A stretch of DNA of 60,246 nt from Brachionus plicatilis (lineage: Eukaryota; Rotifera; Eurotatoria; Ploima; Brachionidae). The stretch spans positions 78,962 to 139,207 of the forward strand of contig QEOQ01000054.1 in NCBI GenBank assembly GCA_010279815.1. Reading direction: 5' to 3'. Of this stretch, positions 1-10,859 are shown in pieces. The first letter of the stretch is position 1, and each line of letters opens with the position of its first letter. Position numbers and translations under genes: made by a program. Under the pieces are notes generated by a model. It was given only the letters and a program-made list of their open reading frames with translations, was not told the origin of the DNA and searched no databases.

Positions 1-480
1 TTTTCTAAAATTTAATTAATTTTTCTCTGTTACTTTTTTTACTTTCTGTACTTTTGCGGCGGTGAAGTTTGAAGCAAAAAAAAATTAAAGCAAGGCAAAA
101 GATTTTTTTTTAATTTAAAAAATAAACTGATAATTTTGTAAAATTTGAAAATTTTTAACATAAAAATTGAATAAAAGTTCTATTAATTCTAAACATTGTT
201 AAAAAAAATTAACATTTAGTGCTGTTTCTATCAATTTTCGAAAATATAAAGATTTTTCAACTTTTTTGCTTTTGTTTATGTTTGACTAGTTATGTTAAAT
301 AAGTTAAACATTTATTTGTAAAATAACTGTTAATAATTTAAATAAAATTGGTGTTCAATTAAACAAAACATATTTTGCAAAAGTTTTTGCTCTTAACTTC
401 ACCACAGCGTATTTTTCTGAAGTTTTCTGTTCTTTTTCATATTAGAAATTTAATTAATCAATAGTTTAAATATTAATATT
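1..480. repeat. Small inverted-repeat element (probable MITE)
   Basis: Two arms face each other: about 55-88 (GCGGCGGTGAAGTTTGAAGC) and about 385-412, which reads ACGCTGTGGTGAAGTTAAGA on the minus strand. The interior is AT-rich with no gene. The arms are short and imperfect, so the limits are approximate. Confidence 0.4.
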
Positions 481-599
481 AATTTGAAATAATATTTCTC
501 TAATCTATAACATACCCGAATCCCTAAACCAGGGCTCCGCCCCGGACCCCATTTAATTTTTTATATTATTATTAAAATACTGATAAAGTTCAAAAAGGA

Positions 600-880
600 C
601 AAAAAGGGTATTGTAAAATTAAAATACAAATTGAACAAAAATTCTTCTTTTCTTGATGAATTAAAATTAAAGTTAATAAAAAATACTATATTTTACTTTC
701 TTGCACCTTTTTGCCTAAAACAAAATAATTATTTTCTTTTATTTAGTTAATTAAACTAAAAATCAATTTGAATCTTAATGATATTTAATTTTTTGTCTTT
801 TTGTTTTTTAATGAAAAAAGGTGACAAAAGGGTGACAGACTTTGTTGCAGTATTTCTTTAAGTTGCACTACAATTTTGAA
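600..880. repeat. Truncated MITE, same family as 32226-32596
   Basis: The segment starting GGGTATTGT and continuing AAATTGAACAAAAATTCTTC, with the later GTTGCAGTATTTCTT part, matches the MITE at 32226-32596 in the same order. The right terminal arm is missing. There is no coding capacity. Confidence 0.55.
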
Positions 881-1237
881 ATTAATTATTTTATATATTT
901 ATAAATAAAAATTGTAAGTAATTATTATTTTAGATGTGTCAAATTAACCAAAAATTTTAGTGGGTTTTTTAAACCATTTTTGGGCTTTTATGTATATTAT
1001 TTATTTGAAATTAAATTTTAATAATTTTTAAACATAAACATCAAATTTTTAAATTAAATGCAATTTCAGATTAATTAAAAAAATTTTAAGTTTTTTTCAT
1101 TAAAATAAAAAGATCTTAAAAAACCTGCGGCATTTCCAGAGTTTAAGAACCATTTTCCTTTTAGTACTTTGTCAATATTTTAATAATTCAGCAAATACTA
1201 AACCGTGTCCGGGCGGATGCCTGGTTTAGGGATTTGG

Positions 1238-1470
1238 AGTAAAGTAAAATTTTTGATCAAATTTCAAGCGCTCAATCTTGCTCAAAAATTTTACGATACG
1301 CAATTAAATTTCATTGCAGATTTTTAATTTTTTTAATATTTCAAAGCTTTATTATTAAACTTTTGAAAATGGATTGTAATTACTAAAAATGAAATGAAAT
1401 TTAATTGCGCATTTAAAAATGTTTGATCAAGATTGAGCGCTTGAAATTTGATTAAAAATTATACTTTGCT
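1238..1470. mobile_element. 233-bp MITE related to the gene-capturing TIR element
   Basis: The two arms of about 80 bp are inverted copies: AGTAAAGTAAAATTTTTGAT at the left, and AGCAAAGTATAATTTTTAAT on the minus strand at the right. It is flanked by the 8-bp direct repeat GGATTTGG (1230-1237 and 1471-1478). Its termini and the internal TCAATCTTGCTCAAAAAT match the TIRs of the 3-kb element at 40360-43434, so it belongs to the same family. It is non-coding and would need a transposase in trans. Confidence 0.8.
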
Positions 1471-2654
1471 GGATTTGGGTATGTTAAAGATTAGAGAAAC
1501 ATAATTTAAATTAAATTAATATTAAAATCTTTATTTTAAATTTCAATTTTTTGAAGTTGATGATCAAATCAAAATATCATTTCAATTCAAAGAGTTTATA
1601 TTTAGATATTAAAATTAATCTTTGAATTTATGTAAATAATTACAATGTAACATGCTTTGTATGTTATGTAGATTTAAAAAATCAAATAATTAAAAAAATG
1701 TATTTTTTCAACCCATTAGTAGAATCGATTTTTAGATTTTAATTTATAAACTGATTTTTTGTAGAGTTTATTTTGAAATTATTTATTTTTAAAAGCTATT
1801 TTTATTAATATTGAATTTCAAATAAGTAACAATTAAAAGATTTTTTCAAAAAATTTTTTTTAAGTAAAAATTAATTTTATTTTTTAAATCTAAATGTAAT
1901 GCATGTTAAATTAAAATTATTTAAATCAATTCAAAGATTTATTTTAATATCTAAAGATAAACTTGTTGAATTGATCAAAAACTTAAAGATACCTTAAAAT
2001 TTTTATTTAAAATTACTTAAAAATTGGTAAAATTGAAAAGGCCAAAAAAAAGTCTAAAATTACATACAATAGTGATTTGACATTTGTGTTTTTACTTAAA
2101 TTTTGGTAAAATTACGTAACAAAAAAGGCCAACAATTTGACCAATTTTTCATTTTTTTTTCAAAAAATTTGAAATATTTAAAAAAACCATTGAATTTCAA
2201 ATAAAAAAAAAATTACCAAATTTTACTTTTTACATAAAATTACGTAAAAACCTTTTCTAAAATGGTAAAAATGGTAAAAAAAAAGTAAAAATTTTTCTTT
2301 AGAAGAAATTTTTTTTAAAATTTTATTGACAAAAATAAATGGTATGTTCTATTGTGTTTTATAAAAAATTTAAATACAATTTTTAAAATGCATTGAAAAT
2401 GTGCGATGGTTGAGACATATTTTATTTTAGAAATATTAAGAGAATTTTTTGCAATGTCGCTCTATTGAAGTTAAATTTAGTCTTTCAAACAATGATTATT
2501 AATTTTGAAAATTTTATTTGAAAAAAAATAAAATAATATTACTTTACTTTTACTTCTCTGAATAAAAATTTCTATCCTTTGACTGTTGAAAAGGCAATAA
2601 TTTAACTATAGCTAGAAGATTTTTTTAATATTTAAGTTGGTTTTATTTAATTTT

Positions 2655-2775
2655 ATACTCAATGCTTTATAATTTTTCATTTTTTAAAAAAACACAAAAA
2701 CACAAAAAAAATTTATTTTTATTTTTTTACTTCTCCTTAAAGGAGGTTAATTCAATTCAATAAATAAATAAATAC
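2655..2775 (+). repeat. LINE 3' end, same family as the LINE at 39372-47300
   Basis: The sequence has A-rich ACACAAAAACACAAAAA, then a CTCCTTAAAGGAG hairpin, then TTAATTCAATTCAATAAATA repeats. The same order is seen inverted at about 39372-39500 and direct at 57590-57678. This is a severely 5'-truncated retrocopy inside the TIR element at 2341-4518. Confidence 0.75.
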
Positions 2776-3373
2776 TCAATGCTTTAAAGAAGTAAAAAAT
2801 TTTTAATTAAAGTACAATTTATAAAAAATTTAATGAATATCTATGATATGCTATCTTTTTTTTATTTAATGTTTTTTAATCACAATTTACCTAAAAATCC
2901 TAAAATTCAACTGCTAAAATATAACTCATGAAATCTAGGTTACAATTAAAGGTATATTGAGAATCAAATCGAATCAATGTCTTAGAGATTTCTTAGAAGC
3001 AATGTGATCAAGAGATTAAAATTGAAGTTTTTTAAATTTTAGCCACTAGCTATTTTTATTTAAATTTAAGAAAAATCTAAAAATTATATTGAATGATTTT
3101 TGATCTAATTTTTTTAACAATTAGAGCTTAATTTTAAAATAATTTGAATAAATTAATGATTAATTAGTCTTTTATTAAAATTTATAAAAAGAAAAAAAAT
3201 TTCTTTAAAAAATCCTAAACTAAATAATCTATGTTTGAAAGACTAAATTTAATTTCAATAGGGCGACATTGCAAAAATTTCTCCAAATATTTCTAAAATA
3301 AAATACATTTCAACCATCGCACATTTTCAATGCATTTTCAAAATTGTATTTAAAATTTTTATAAAACACAATA

Positions 3374-4507
3374 CAGTCGAGTCTTATTATAACGATGCTG
3401 ATTAATACGATATTCGCTTTAAAACGATATTTTTTTTCATAATTTACATTCCCATTTATTTATTTTTTTATTCTGAAGGACCATTAGCTCGATACAGATT
3501 TAACAAATAATTAATAAATATGTAAACAAAAAATGTCCACTCAAATTAAAAGAAAACCTTTGTCTTTAGACGAAAAACTTCAAGTCAAAGATTTGACTTG
3601 ACTTAAGATTTTTTTTTTAAAAGTTAAGTCATTTTACTTGACTTGGCTTTAGGGAATTTTTTTCAATTCTTAAAATTAGCATAAAAGTTAAGCTTGGACT
3701 AGGACTTTAAGTTGGGACTTTTAAACAACGCCTATAAAGTTTGATATTAAACACTTAAAGCACCAAAGATGCAAAAAGACTTTTTTTCCGATTTTTCTTC
3801 AAAAGTAAGATTTTGCAAATTTTGTAAAAAAAAGAAGAATGCATTGCACAATTTGTGGTTTAATTAAACATGTATTTTTTTAAGATATTTATATTAAGAT
3901 TATTTTTATTTTACTTTCAATTTAAATTATGTTTCGAATAAATTTTTAGATAAAAAAAAATGTAATTCCTTGATTATCTTAAAAAAAAGTCATTTGGCAT
4001 GTTTTGATCCTTCAAGCGTGTTTGTGATTAGTGATTTATTTTAGTGATTTTTTTTTACTTAACTTGAAAATTTCTATTATAAAATTGAAAGTAAATTTAA
4101 CTGCGGGTTCTAGGAATTTTATTGGGAGTTCGATTTTATATTAAAAACTTCAAAATTAATAAAATTTTGAAAAATAGAAAAATTAAAAAATTTAAAAAAA
4201 AATTTTAAGTCAAGTCCGTGACTTGACTTTGACTTAGTGACTTACGCACATGTCTTATTTTAATAAAAATAATCTCTAAAATAAAAAATAAAAGGATTAG
4301 TAGCGTCGATCAGTCTTTTCAAAGTAAAATTTAATTTAATTTTTTAATCTATTTTTTATTTTTCAATAAACAATAATTCATTAAAAAAAATTTATTTTCA
4401 ATTTTTTTCTTCCCATCCTTTAACATGAAAATTTGATTAATACTATATTGGTTAATACGATGTCCATTTTTTCCGCCAAAACACATCGTTTTATCCAGAC
4501 TCGACTG
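3374..4507 (+). mobile_element. pogo/Tigger-like DNA transposon remnant
   Basis: The TIRs start CAGTCGAGTCT and are flanked by TA on both sides, as in the Tc1/mariner pogo-Tigger group. The left TIR continues ACGATGCTGATTAATACGAT; the inverse of the right one continues GGATAAAACGATG. An ATG at 3533 opens MSTQIKRKPLSLDEKLQVK, which resembles the start of pogo-type (CENP-B-like) transposases. That frame is broken almost at once by an inserted AAGTC-rich MITE. A LINE tail scrap lies at 3477-3515. The element cannot encode a transposase now. Confidence 0.75.
3575..4256. repeat. AAGTC-rich palindromic MITE inside the pogo-like element
   Basis: Both ends are built from repeats of AAGTC/GACTT (CAAGTCAAAGATTTGACTTG at the left, AAGTCAAGTCCGTGACTTGA at the right). 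It is related to the CAGAGTTGTTTAAAAGTC family at 47956-48304. It interrupts the pogo-like transposase start. Confidence 0.55.
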
Positions 4508-5496
4508 TAGAACATACCAAATGTTAAGCTAATTATTTTTCGTTTTTTCTATCATGGATCTTTCAGTCTTCCATTAATTCTTTGCATTTTCAATACATTT
4601 TTCAAAAGTCAGTCATTATTTTTGCAAATAAAACTTTAAAAAAATTTCTACTATTTTTTACTTTTTTTTACCATTTCAGAAAAATTGTTACTTTGATAAA
4701 CTGCTGCTCCAACAATGAGCCTTGATGCCTTGTTTTTAAAAATTTGTTATTTTTTAAAGAAGTGAGTTAATCCGCAGAAAAAAGATAATGGAAAAATTCA
4801 AGGAATTCAAGTCTTATCTTTGTGAATTTTTGACAAGGCTAAAATTTGGCAATTGATTAATTTTCTTTTATTTCTAAAGTAAATAAGTCAATTTGAAGAG
4901 AGCGAAAAAAAAGCTTTTTAATCAAGCATAATTTAAACGCTAATATTATGCCAATAAACAACAAATTTTATTTCTCTCCAAAGAGATTTTGTAGTTTATT
5001 TTGGCGAACAAACAGAGATAAATCAACAAATCCATGCCTAGTAACACGCACAAACAAACAATTCTATTTGTATAAATTAGATAAAACAAAGCACTCGCTG
5101 AATTCCAGGTCTTCCAAGCAACCAAAATTAACATTGGATATAAATCAATTCTTAAAGTAGATAAATCGTGAGTTTTGTTCAGTGTTACTCAAAAGCCCAC
5201 GCTCATTTTGTTAATAGCGCAGCTAATTTGGTGAAAGATTACATAACATTCTTAGAATAGACATTATTAATTTTTTCAGCAAGGGAAACATTTTGTATAG
5301 AAAGAAAAGTTTTAGAGAATTTTTTCACGGAAAAAAAAAAAATATTGAAGGGAATTTTAAGTAAAAAATTAATTAACATTAAATAACGAGATAACTCATT
5401 TACTTAAAATTTTTTTTTAAAAGTAAGACTTAAACATTTTGATTAAAAACTTCAAAAAACTTTATTTTTTTCAATTTTTTTGAACGCTTTTTTTAA

Positions 5497-5809
5497 GGCA
5501 AAATGTAATTTATTGTACATTTTTACATTTTTGAGAGAAAAAATAAAAATCTCAAAATAAAAAAAATTGAAAAAATTTTCATTAAGAAAATTAATAATAC
5601 ATTCGCAATTAATTAGAAGGGATTTTCAAAAAAATATCCTTGGTTTTTATATTTAAATTTTTCTAAAACTCCTTTTTAAGTAATTGCGAATTTATTATTA
5701 CTTTTCTTGAATGAAAATTTTTTTAGATTTTTTGATATTGAGATTTTTTTTTCTCTCAAAAATGTAAAAATGTAAAAATATAAAAATGTATAATAATTTT
5801 CATTTTGCT
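5497..5809. mobile_element. 313-bp MITE with GGCAAAATG ends
   Basis: The left arm GGCAAAATGTAATTTATTGT is mirrored by the right arm ending in CATTTTGCT. It is flanked by the 8-bp direct repeat TTTTTTAA (5489-5496 and 5810-5817). A second, truncated copy lies at 57077-57315, and shorter relatives are at 49913-50111 and 58919-59087. It is non-coding. Confidence 0.75.
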
Positions 5810-6815
5810 TTTTTTAAAAGAAATAAAAGAGAAAAAAGAATAAAAACCTACAAGTTGTACCAAATTTTCTCTAGTTTCAGAATTTGCAAAAATAATAGAA
5901 GGTTATGGGGGTCGCCTGGGATTAGATACAAATAAACCAAAAAAACGCGTTAAATTTGGGCTTTTTTTGAAAAAATTTCTAAGATGAATTTTTTTGTTGG
6001 AAGATAAAAATTTCATTTTCTAGTACAAAATTTTACGCTCTTTCAGGTGATATGTGATTTTAACATGTTTTATATTCTTTTGGTTAAGATATATGCTTCT
6101 ATTCATAGTATACTTTGGCAAATTAATGAAACCTTTGATTATTTAAAAAAATTTTTTTCGACCCCCCCCTAAAAGTTGGCTTTTTGGGGTTTTCACATAT
6201 ACAGTTGAGGTCGAAAATCGAATCTTAAGATAGTGTGGACGTTTTGCATTACCTGAACCTTAGAGAAAAAAAAATTTTTTTTTCACATTTAATGAGATAT
6301 TACATAAAAAAATTCAGTTTAGTCCGTCATTTAAGCTTTTTTTGAAAATAAAATCAGTAAAACTTCAATCCAAGTCTACAACATTTATTAATAAATTATT
6401 TGTTAAATCTGATCGGTGAGTTTTATCTTTTGTTCTGTTTTAATTTAAAAAAAATTTTTTTTTTAAATTCAATTTTTATTTTTTTAATAAAAAAACTTGG
6501 GTTTCCCTAATTCAAGAATTGTGCCAAAGGAAATTTCACTGTACTATGAGCAACTGAGGTGGGGATCTATCAAAATATAGAATAAATATTTTAAACTAAG
6601 AATCTTACTCTTTAATTAATAAAATTATTTAATTATCTAAGAATAAGCAAGTAATACCATCATTATGAAATTCAATTTTTTTTGATTCATATTGTTAAAC
6701 AATGTTCTTTGATTTTTTTCTAATTGAGCATAATTCCTTTATTGTTTTTAATCAAAAAATTTTTTTTTTAAAAAAAGATGCCTGTGCTTTTACAAAAAAT
6801 TTTTTGTTTTTTCCA

Positions 6816-7065
6816 GAGTTGTTTAAAAGTCACAAGTCTCAAGTCAAGTCCAAGTCCAGGCTTTAAAATTTTAAATACTGAAGAAGTAATTTATGCTAAA
6901 ATTGCAGCAAAATTCTGATATATGGCAAATCTATTGCATTAGACAACCCAAGAGTATATAAATTTTTTGATATGAAGCCTGATCTAGCAAATTTTAAAAA
7001 AAAATCTCGACTTGGACATTGAAAAAAAAAGAATAAAAAAAAAACTTTGGATTTTTTTTTTAATG
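6816..7065. repeat. Truncated hAT-like MITE (CAGAGTTG family)
   Basis: It begins CAGAGTTGTTTAAAAGTCAC, runs through AAGTCCAAGTCC, then a unique middle (ACAACCCAAGAGTATATAAA) that is found inverted in the intact copy at 47956-48304. The far terminus has decayed. Confidence 0.65.
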
Positions 7066-7814
7066 ACTATAATACAAATACATATATTAAAAAAATTAAA
7101 TGTATAAAACAAGACAAAGTTTAAGTGTTTTCTAAAAAATTGAATAAAATATTTAATTTAAATGTTAAATTTACTGTAATAATTTTAGCTTAAACAGAAA
7201 TTTTAAAAGTGCCAAAAACATTATTAGATAAGATAATCAAATGTATATTATTTAGATAGCATGAAAAATGTTATCCGTTATTAATATAGTAATGAAAAAT
7301 AAAGTTGCTGAACCATAGAACAAAGGTATTTTTTATTTCTATTATAATAAAAAGGTACGCAAATATATAAAAGTAATGAAATAATAGTTAAAGTTGTTCT
7401 TAGGCTTACAAAACTAGGGAGCTTTGAACGAATTGTACACTTAGTACATTGATTGATTTTTAGATACACATTTGTTTCTATTAAATAAAATTAGATATCA
7501 AAGAAATAAATTAGTTACTAACTCAATCAAATTTGACATTGTTTTTTAAATTTTACTAAAAAAAAATAAAAGACACTAACATCAGTATTTTTGTAGATAA
7601 ATGGTTCCCCACATTTAAAGAACTATTCCTTACAATCTAAAAAATTTTCACTACAAACCAAAAACTTCAAAAAAATTAATTTTTACACATTTAATCAAAT
7701 AACTCGTATTTTTTTTGTACTCCCTTCTTTTAATTTTTATTTTTATTTTTCCTGAAGGAGATAAATTAAATTCAAATAAAATAAGATAAAATTTTCAATA
7801 AGCTAAAATGCTAC

Positions 7815-7957
7815 CTGATTTAGTCGTCCCTCTTTCTCCAGTGCTTCAGTTTCAGTGAGCTGTTTTGTTTGCTTGAAGTCCTTGCATTTGGAAAGCTGAT
7901 TGTGTCGAGTGGTGAAAATCGACTGGTTTTTGCCCTCTTGGAAAGAGCGCACTTTTT
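7815..7957 (-). CDS. Isolated putative coding exon of an unidentified host gene
   Basis: On the minus strand a pyrimidine/AT tract ends in TTTTAG at 7958-7963, followed by 143 bases open in one frame, and then CAG|GTAGCA at the lower end. The first two bases finish a split codon and the last codon is complete. The 47 residues begin KVRSFQEGKNQSIF and end ALEKEGRLNQ; they are charged and helix-prone. G+C is much higher than in the flanks, as in the confirmed host exons here. I do not recognise the protein, and no neighbouring exon is visible within about 8 kb on either side. The lack of partner exons keeps confidence moderate; a captured or orphan fragment is also possible. Confidence 0.45.
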
Positions 7958-8071
7958 CTAAAATTAAAAAATATCTCTCTTAAACACATGGTTATTTTTA
8001 GAGCATACTTTCCAAGTATTAATCAAAACAACCTTTTTCAAAAGATGCTTTTTTAGTTCCTATACCTCTTG

Positions 8072-8148
8072 ATTTATTTTATGGCGTTGTTTCGCCATAA
8101 GCTCAAGTAGAAAATGCGTACTTTAAATGTGTATAAATAAATAAATGT
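8072..8148 (+). repeat. LINE-type 3' tail with hairpin
   Basis: A short hairpin (TATGGCGTTGTTTCGCCATA) is followed by sequence ending in TATAAATAAATAAATG. This is the hairpin-plus-short-tandem-tail layout seen at the other LINE 3' ends in the window. Confidence 0.5.
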
Positions 8149-8617
8149 TTTTTTTATTCTTTTTCTAATTATCTGAAAATAATCTCGAAAAAATAGATTT
8201 AATTTATTTAATGGCATTAGTGGGGCCCATTGATGCAAAATGATCAGCATATTATTTTTGCTTAATTTCCTCTAACAAAAGATTTCTGTTTTTAGTGACT
8301 TTTTTCGCAGCACAAAAAATCCAAATAATTCATTGATTAAGGCAGGCATTTTTAGTTATTTTATTAAATTGAAAAAAAAATTATCAGTAATTGAGATAAG
8401 TCCTGTAAAATTATGTTCAATAAATAAAATTATGGCATTTATAATTTTTGACATAATTGCCAGGGTTTAAGCTCTTTTTTAAAAAATATTAAATAAGGGA
8501 CAAATCATTTGTTTATTTGGACAATAGATAAATAAAAAATAAAAAAAAAAATGTTTGTAATGTTGGTAAACTCAAGTAAATTAAATAATTTAAAAGTGAT
8601 TTATTTGTTCAAGCAGC

Positions 8618-8860
8618 ATTGAACAGTAATGATTTTTCAAAGTGGTAATTTTGCGTAAATTTTGGGAAAATAAAAAAATCCAAATTTTAGCAATTTTTTT
8701 TAACTATTTTAGTTTTTTAAAAATTTACAGAAAATTTAAAAAAAGGAAAAAATTAAATTTTTTAAGCAAATTTTTGTAAATTTTTATTGATTTTAGTGAA
8801 AAATAGTAAAAAAAAATTGCAAAAATTTGGATTTTGATAAAGCCACTTTTAAAAATCAGT
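8618..8860. repeat. Hairpin MITE with hAT-like ends
   Basis: The left end CAGTAATGATTTTTCAAAGT is opposed by a right end reading CAGCACTGATTTTTAAAAGT on the minus strand, and the interior is largely self-complementary (CCAAATTTTAGCAA / TTGCAAAAATTTGG). A half copy of this end lies near 10690-10725. CAG ends suggest a hAT-type mobiliser. The flanking 8-mers are similar but not identical. Confidence 0.6.
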
Positions 8861-9532
8861 GCTGTATTAAAGGCTTATATTTTATCTAGCAGAAATATTA
8901 AAAAAATAAAAGTAGCGAAAAAAATTGTTAAGTTGTAAAATTAATTTATTATTAGCAAATTTAAAAAATTGGTAGCAAAAAAATGAGTTGAATAGACAGA
9001 TTGTTTAGCACTAAATAAAAATTTTTCAAAAATAAAGTCAAATTTTGAAAAAAAATTATTACAAGAATATAAAATTAAAAAAAAAAATTTTTTTTTTCTT
9101 AATCTTTTTCGAGTTCAAGAAGTACGTGCTTAAAAAAAGATCTACGTAATTTTTATCTTTACATTTTTATATTCTATTTGCTGTGTTTGATTGATTATTA
9201 TTTTTTTGTTGCTTCTTAAAATAAAATCCATCTTTTCAGACTATCGTTCTTGGAAATGAATTTTAAATTTGATCAAACTATTACAGTACAGATTTGTTAA
9301 AGTTGTTTTACCAAAATTTGGTAGATTTACGCGAATTATTTTAATAATATTTATAATATATATATGCTACAGCAAGACCTTTTTTTACGAAATTAATAAA
9401 AATTTCGAAAATTGACGATTTTTATTGTTTTTTTTTAAATTTTCCATTAATTTTGTAAAAAAACTAAAAAAATCAAAAAAAATTGCAAAAATTTTTCTTT
9501 TTTTCTATTTTTTATTATTTTTTCTGCTATTA

Positions 9533-9746
9533 GTAAAATTTCGTCAAAACAAAAAGGGACAAAAAAATCTAAATTTTAGCAATTATTTTACTTTTTTTAT
9601 TTTTTTAAAAATTAATAGAAAATTTAAAAATAGAAAAAATTTAATTTTTTTCTCAAATTTTCGTAAATTTTTAAAAAAATAAAAAAAGTAAAATAATTGC
9701 TAAAATTTAGATTTTTTTGTCCCTTTTTGTTTTGACGAAATTTTAC
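9533..9746. repeat. Perfect 81-bp inverted repeat with 52-bp loop
   Basis: The arms 9533-9613 and 9666-9746 are exact reverse complements by eye, starting GTAAAATTTCGTCAAAACAA and including AAAGGGACAAAAAAATC. A diverged third unit with AACAAAAAGGGCCAAATAAA follows at 9800-9850. The 85-residue frame across it is low-complexity F/K/L/N and is not a gene. Confidence 0.85.
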
Positions 9747-9999
9747 TCAAAATTGTAAAAGTGAAAAATAGTTAATTGGCCGGATTTTACATTTAATTTG
9801 GTAAAAACAAAAAGGGCCAAATAAATCCAAATTTTAACAATTTTTGAACTTTTTTTTAGTTTTTTTAAAAATTAATAGAAAATTTATAAAAACAAAAAAA
9901 TTAAATTTTTTTCTAAAATTTGCCTAAATTTTTAATGATTTTTGCAGAAAAAAAAAGTAAAAAAAAGAAAAATTTAATTCAAGACCATTTTTTTTTTAT

Positions 10000-10420
10000 A
10001 TCGAGATAAATTTGGCACAAAAAACAAAAACATAATTTTAAAAGTTTCAAAACTTAAGTTCTGAAGAACCAAAACATGTTCTGTAAATTGTAGCAACTGA
10101 TACATTCTTTGTACCACCAGTATACAAATTCTGCAAATCTCTGCAAAATTCAGAACATAGTGAATTTTGGTACAAAAAACAAAAATAAAATATAAAAGTT
10201 GCCAGGGCTTAAATTCGGACCGACCAAAACATTTTTTATAAATTTTAGCAACTGAAACACCCTCAGTACCACCACTTAAAGTCGAGTCGGATTTTTTTAA
10301 TATCCATAATTCACGATTTTCTAAATATTTCAGATTTATTGCAGAATTCAATCAGTATATTGGTGGTACAACGGATGTATCAGTTGCTCCAGGGTTTTAA
10401 TATTTTGTTTTTGTTTTTTA
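10000..10420. repeat. Diverged tandem and inverted units of about 165 bp
   Basis: Two direct units share GGCACAAAAAACAAAA (or GGTACAAAAAACAAAA), then GTAGCAACTGATAC or a variant, then GTACCACCA (about 10015-10130 and 10170-10285). An inverted piece with GGTGGTACAACGGATGTATC lies at 10358-10395. The ORFs across it are accidental. Confidence 0.6.
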
Positions 10421-10859
10421 TGCATAATTTCTCAATGCCAATTGTAAAATGTATAAATTTTTGTGATTTGGCCGGTCGGTTTTTTTCTCAATTAAAATTT
10501 CAATTACCCAATTTATCATAGTTGGGAATTTTAAAGAGTCAAAAACTTAAACTTAAATTTCAGCCTTTTTATAATTTCAAAAATTAATTTTTATTAATTT
10601 TTTACATTTTTTTACATTTTATTTCAGAATTTTTCACTTAATTTTGCCATTTTACGTGAAATTACCGGAATTCCCGTAAATTACTAAAATTTTGTAAAAA
10701 CACTTTTACAAATCATTACTGAAAAAAAATGAAGTTTACAAAAAAAATTTATTTTTAGTAAAATCGTTCTAAAATTCTTTCAAAAATGAATTTTTTGACA
10801 AGGAAATAAATTTTAAATTAATTTAATTATAAAAAAATAAAATGGCAATCTTCAAAAAG

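Larger units (their letters stand above)
480..1530. mobile_element. Foldback/TIR element with its right arm split by a MITE
   Basis: The left arm (about 484-552) contains CCCGAATCCCTAAACCAGGG. The right arm is its inverse, in two pieces at 1202-1237 and 1471-1520. Taking out 1238-1470 and one copy of the flanking 8-mer GGATTTGG makes the right arm a continuous match to the left. A third relative of this arm lies near 19376-19470. There is no transposase ORF. The interior (about 600-880) holds a truncated copy of the MITE at 32226-32596. Confidence 0.7.
2341..4518. mobile_element. TIR element of about 1.04 kb, interrupted by a pogo-like element
   Basis: The left arm (2341-2490) starts GGTATGTTCTATTGTGTTTT. 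The right arm (3231-3373 plus 4508-4518) is its inverse once the TA-flanked element 3374-4507 is removed; the first 20 bases then match exactly. Both arms contain the motif CGATGGTTGAGAC or its diverged inverse. The interior (2655-2775) carries a LINE 3' tail. No ORF remains. Confidence 0.8.

Noticed and set aside
4946..5160. Overlapping 62- and 70-codon frames on opposite strands
   Set aside because: Neither shows a domain, splice signals or the G+C rise of host exons here; two long frames over the same bases suggest chance.
9425..9682. 85-codon frame rich in F, K, L, N
   Set aside because: It lies across the perfect inverted repeat and is pure A/T low complexity.
9974..10521. Frames of 125 (-) and 60 (+) codons
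   Set aside because: They repeat the same phrase (VVQRMYQLLQ) because they cover diverged tandem and inverted repeat units; not a protein family.
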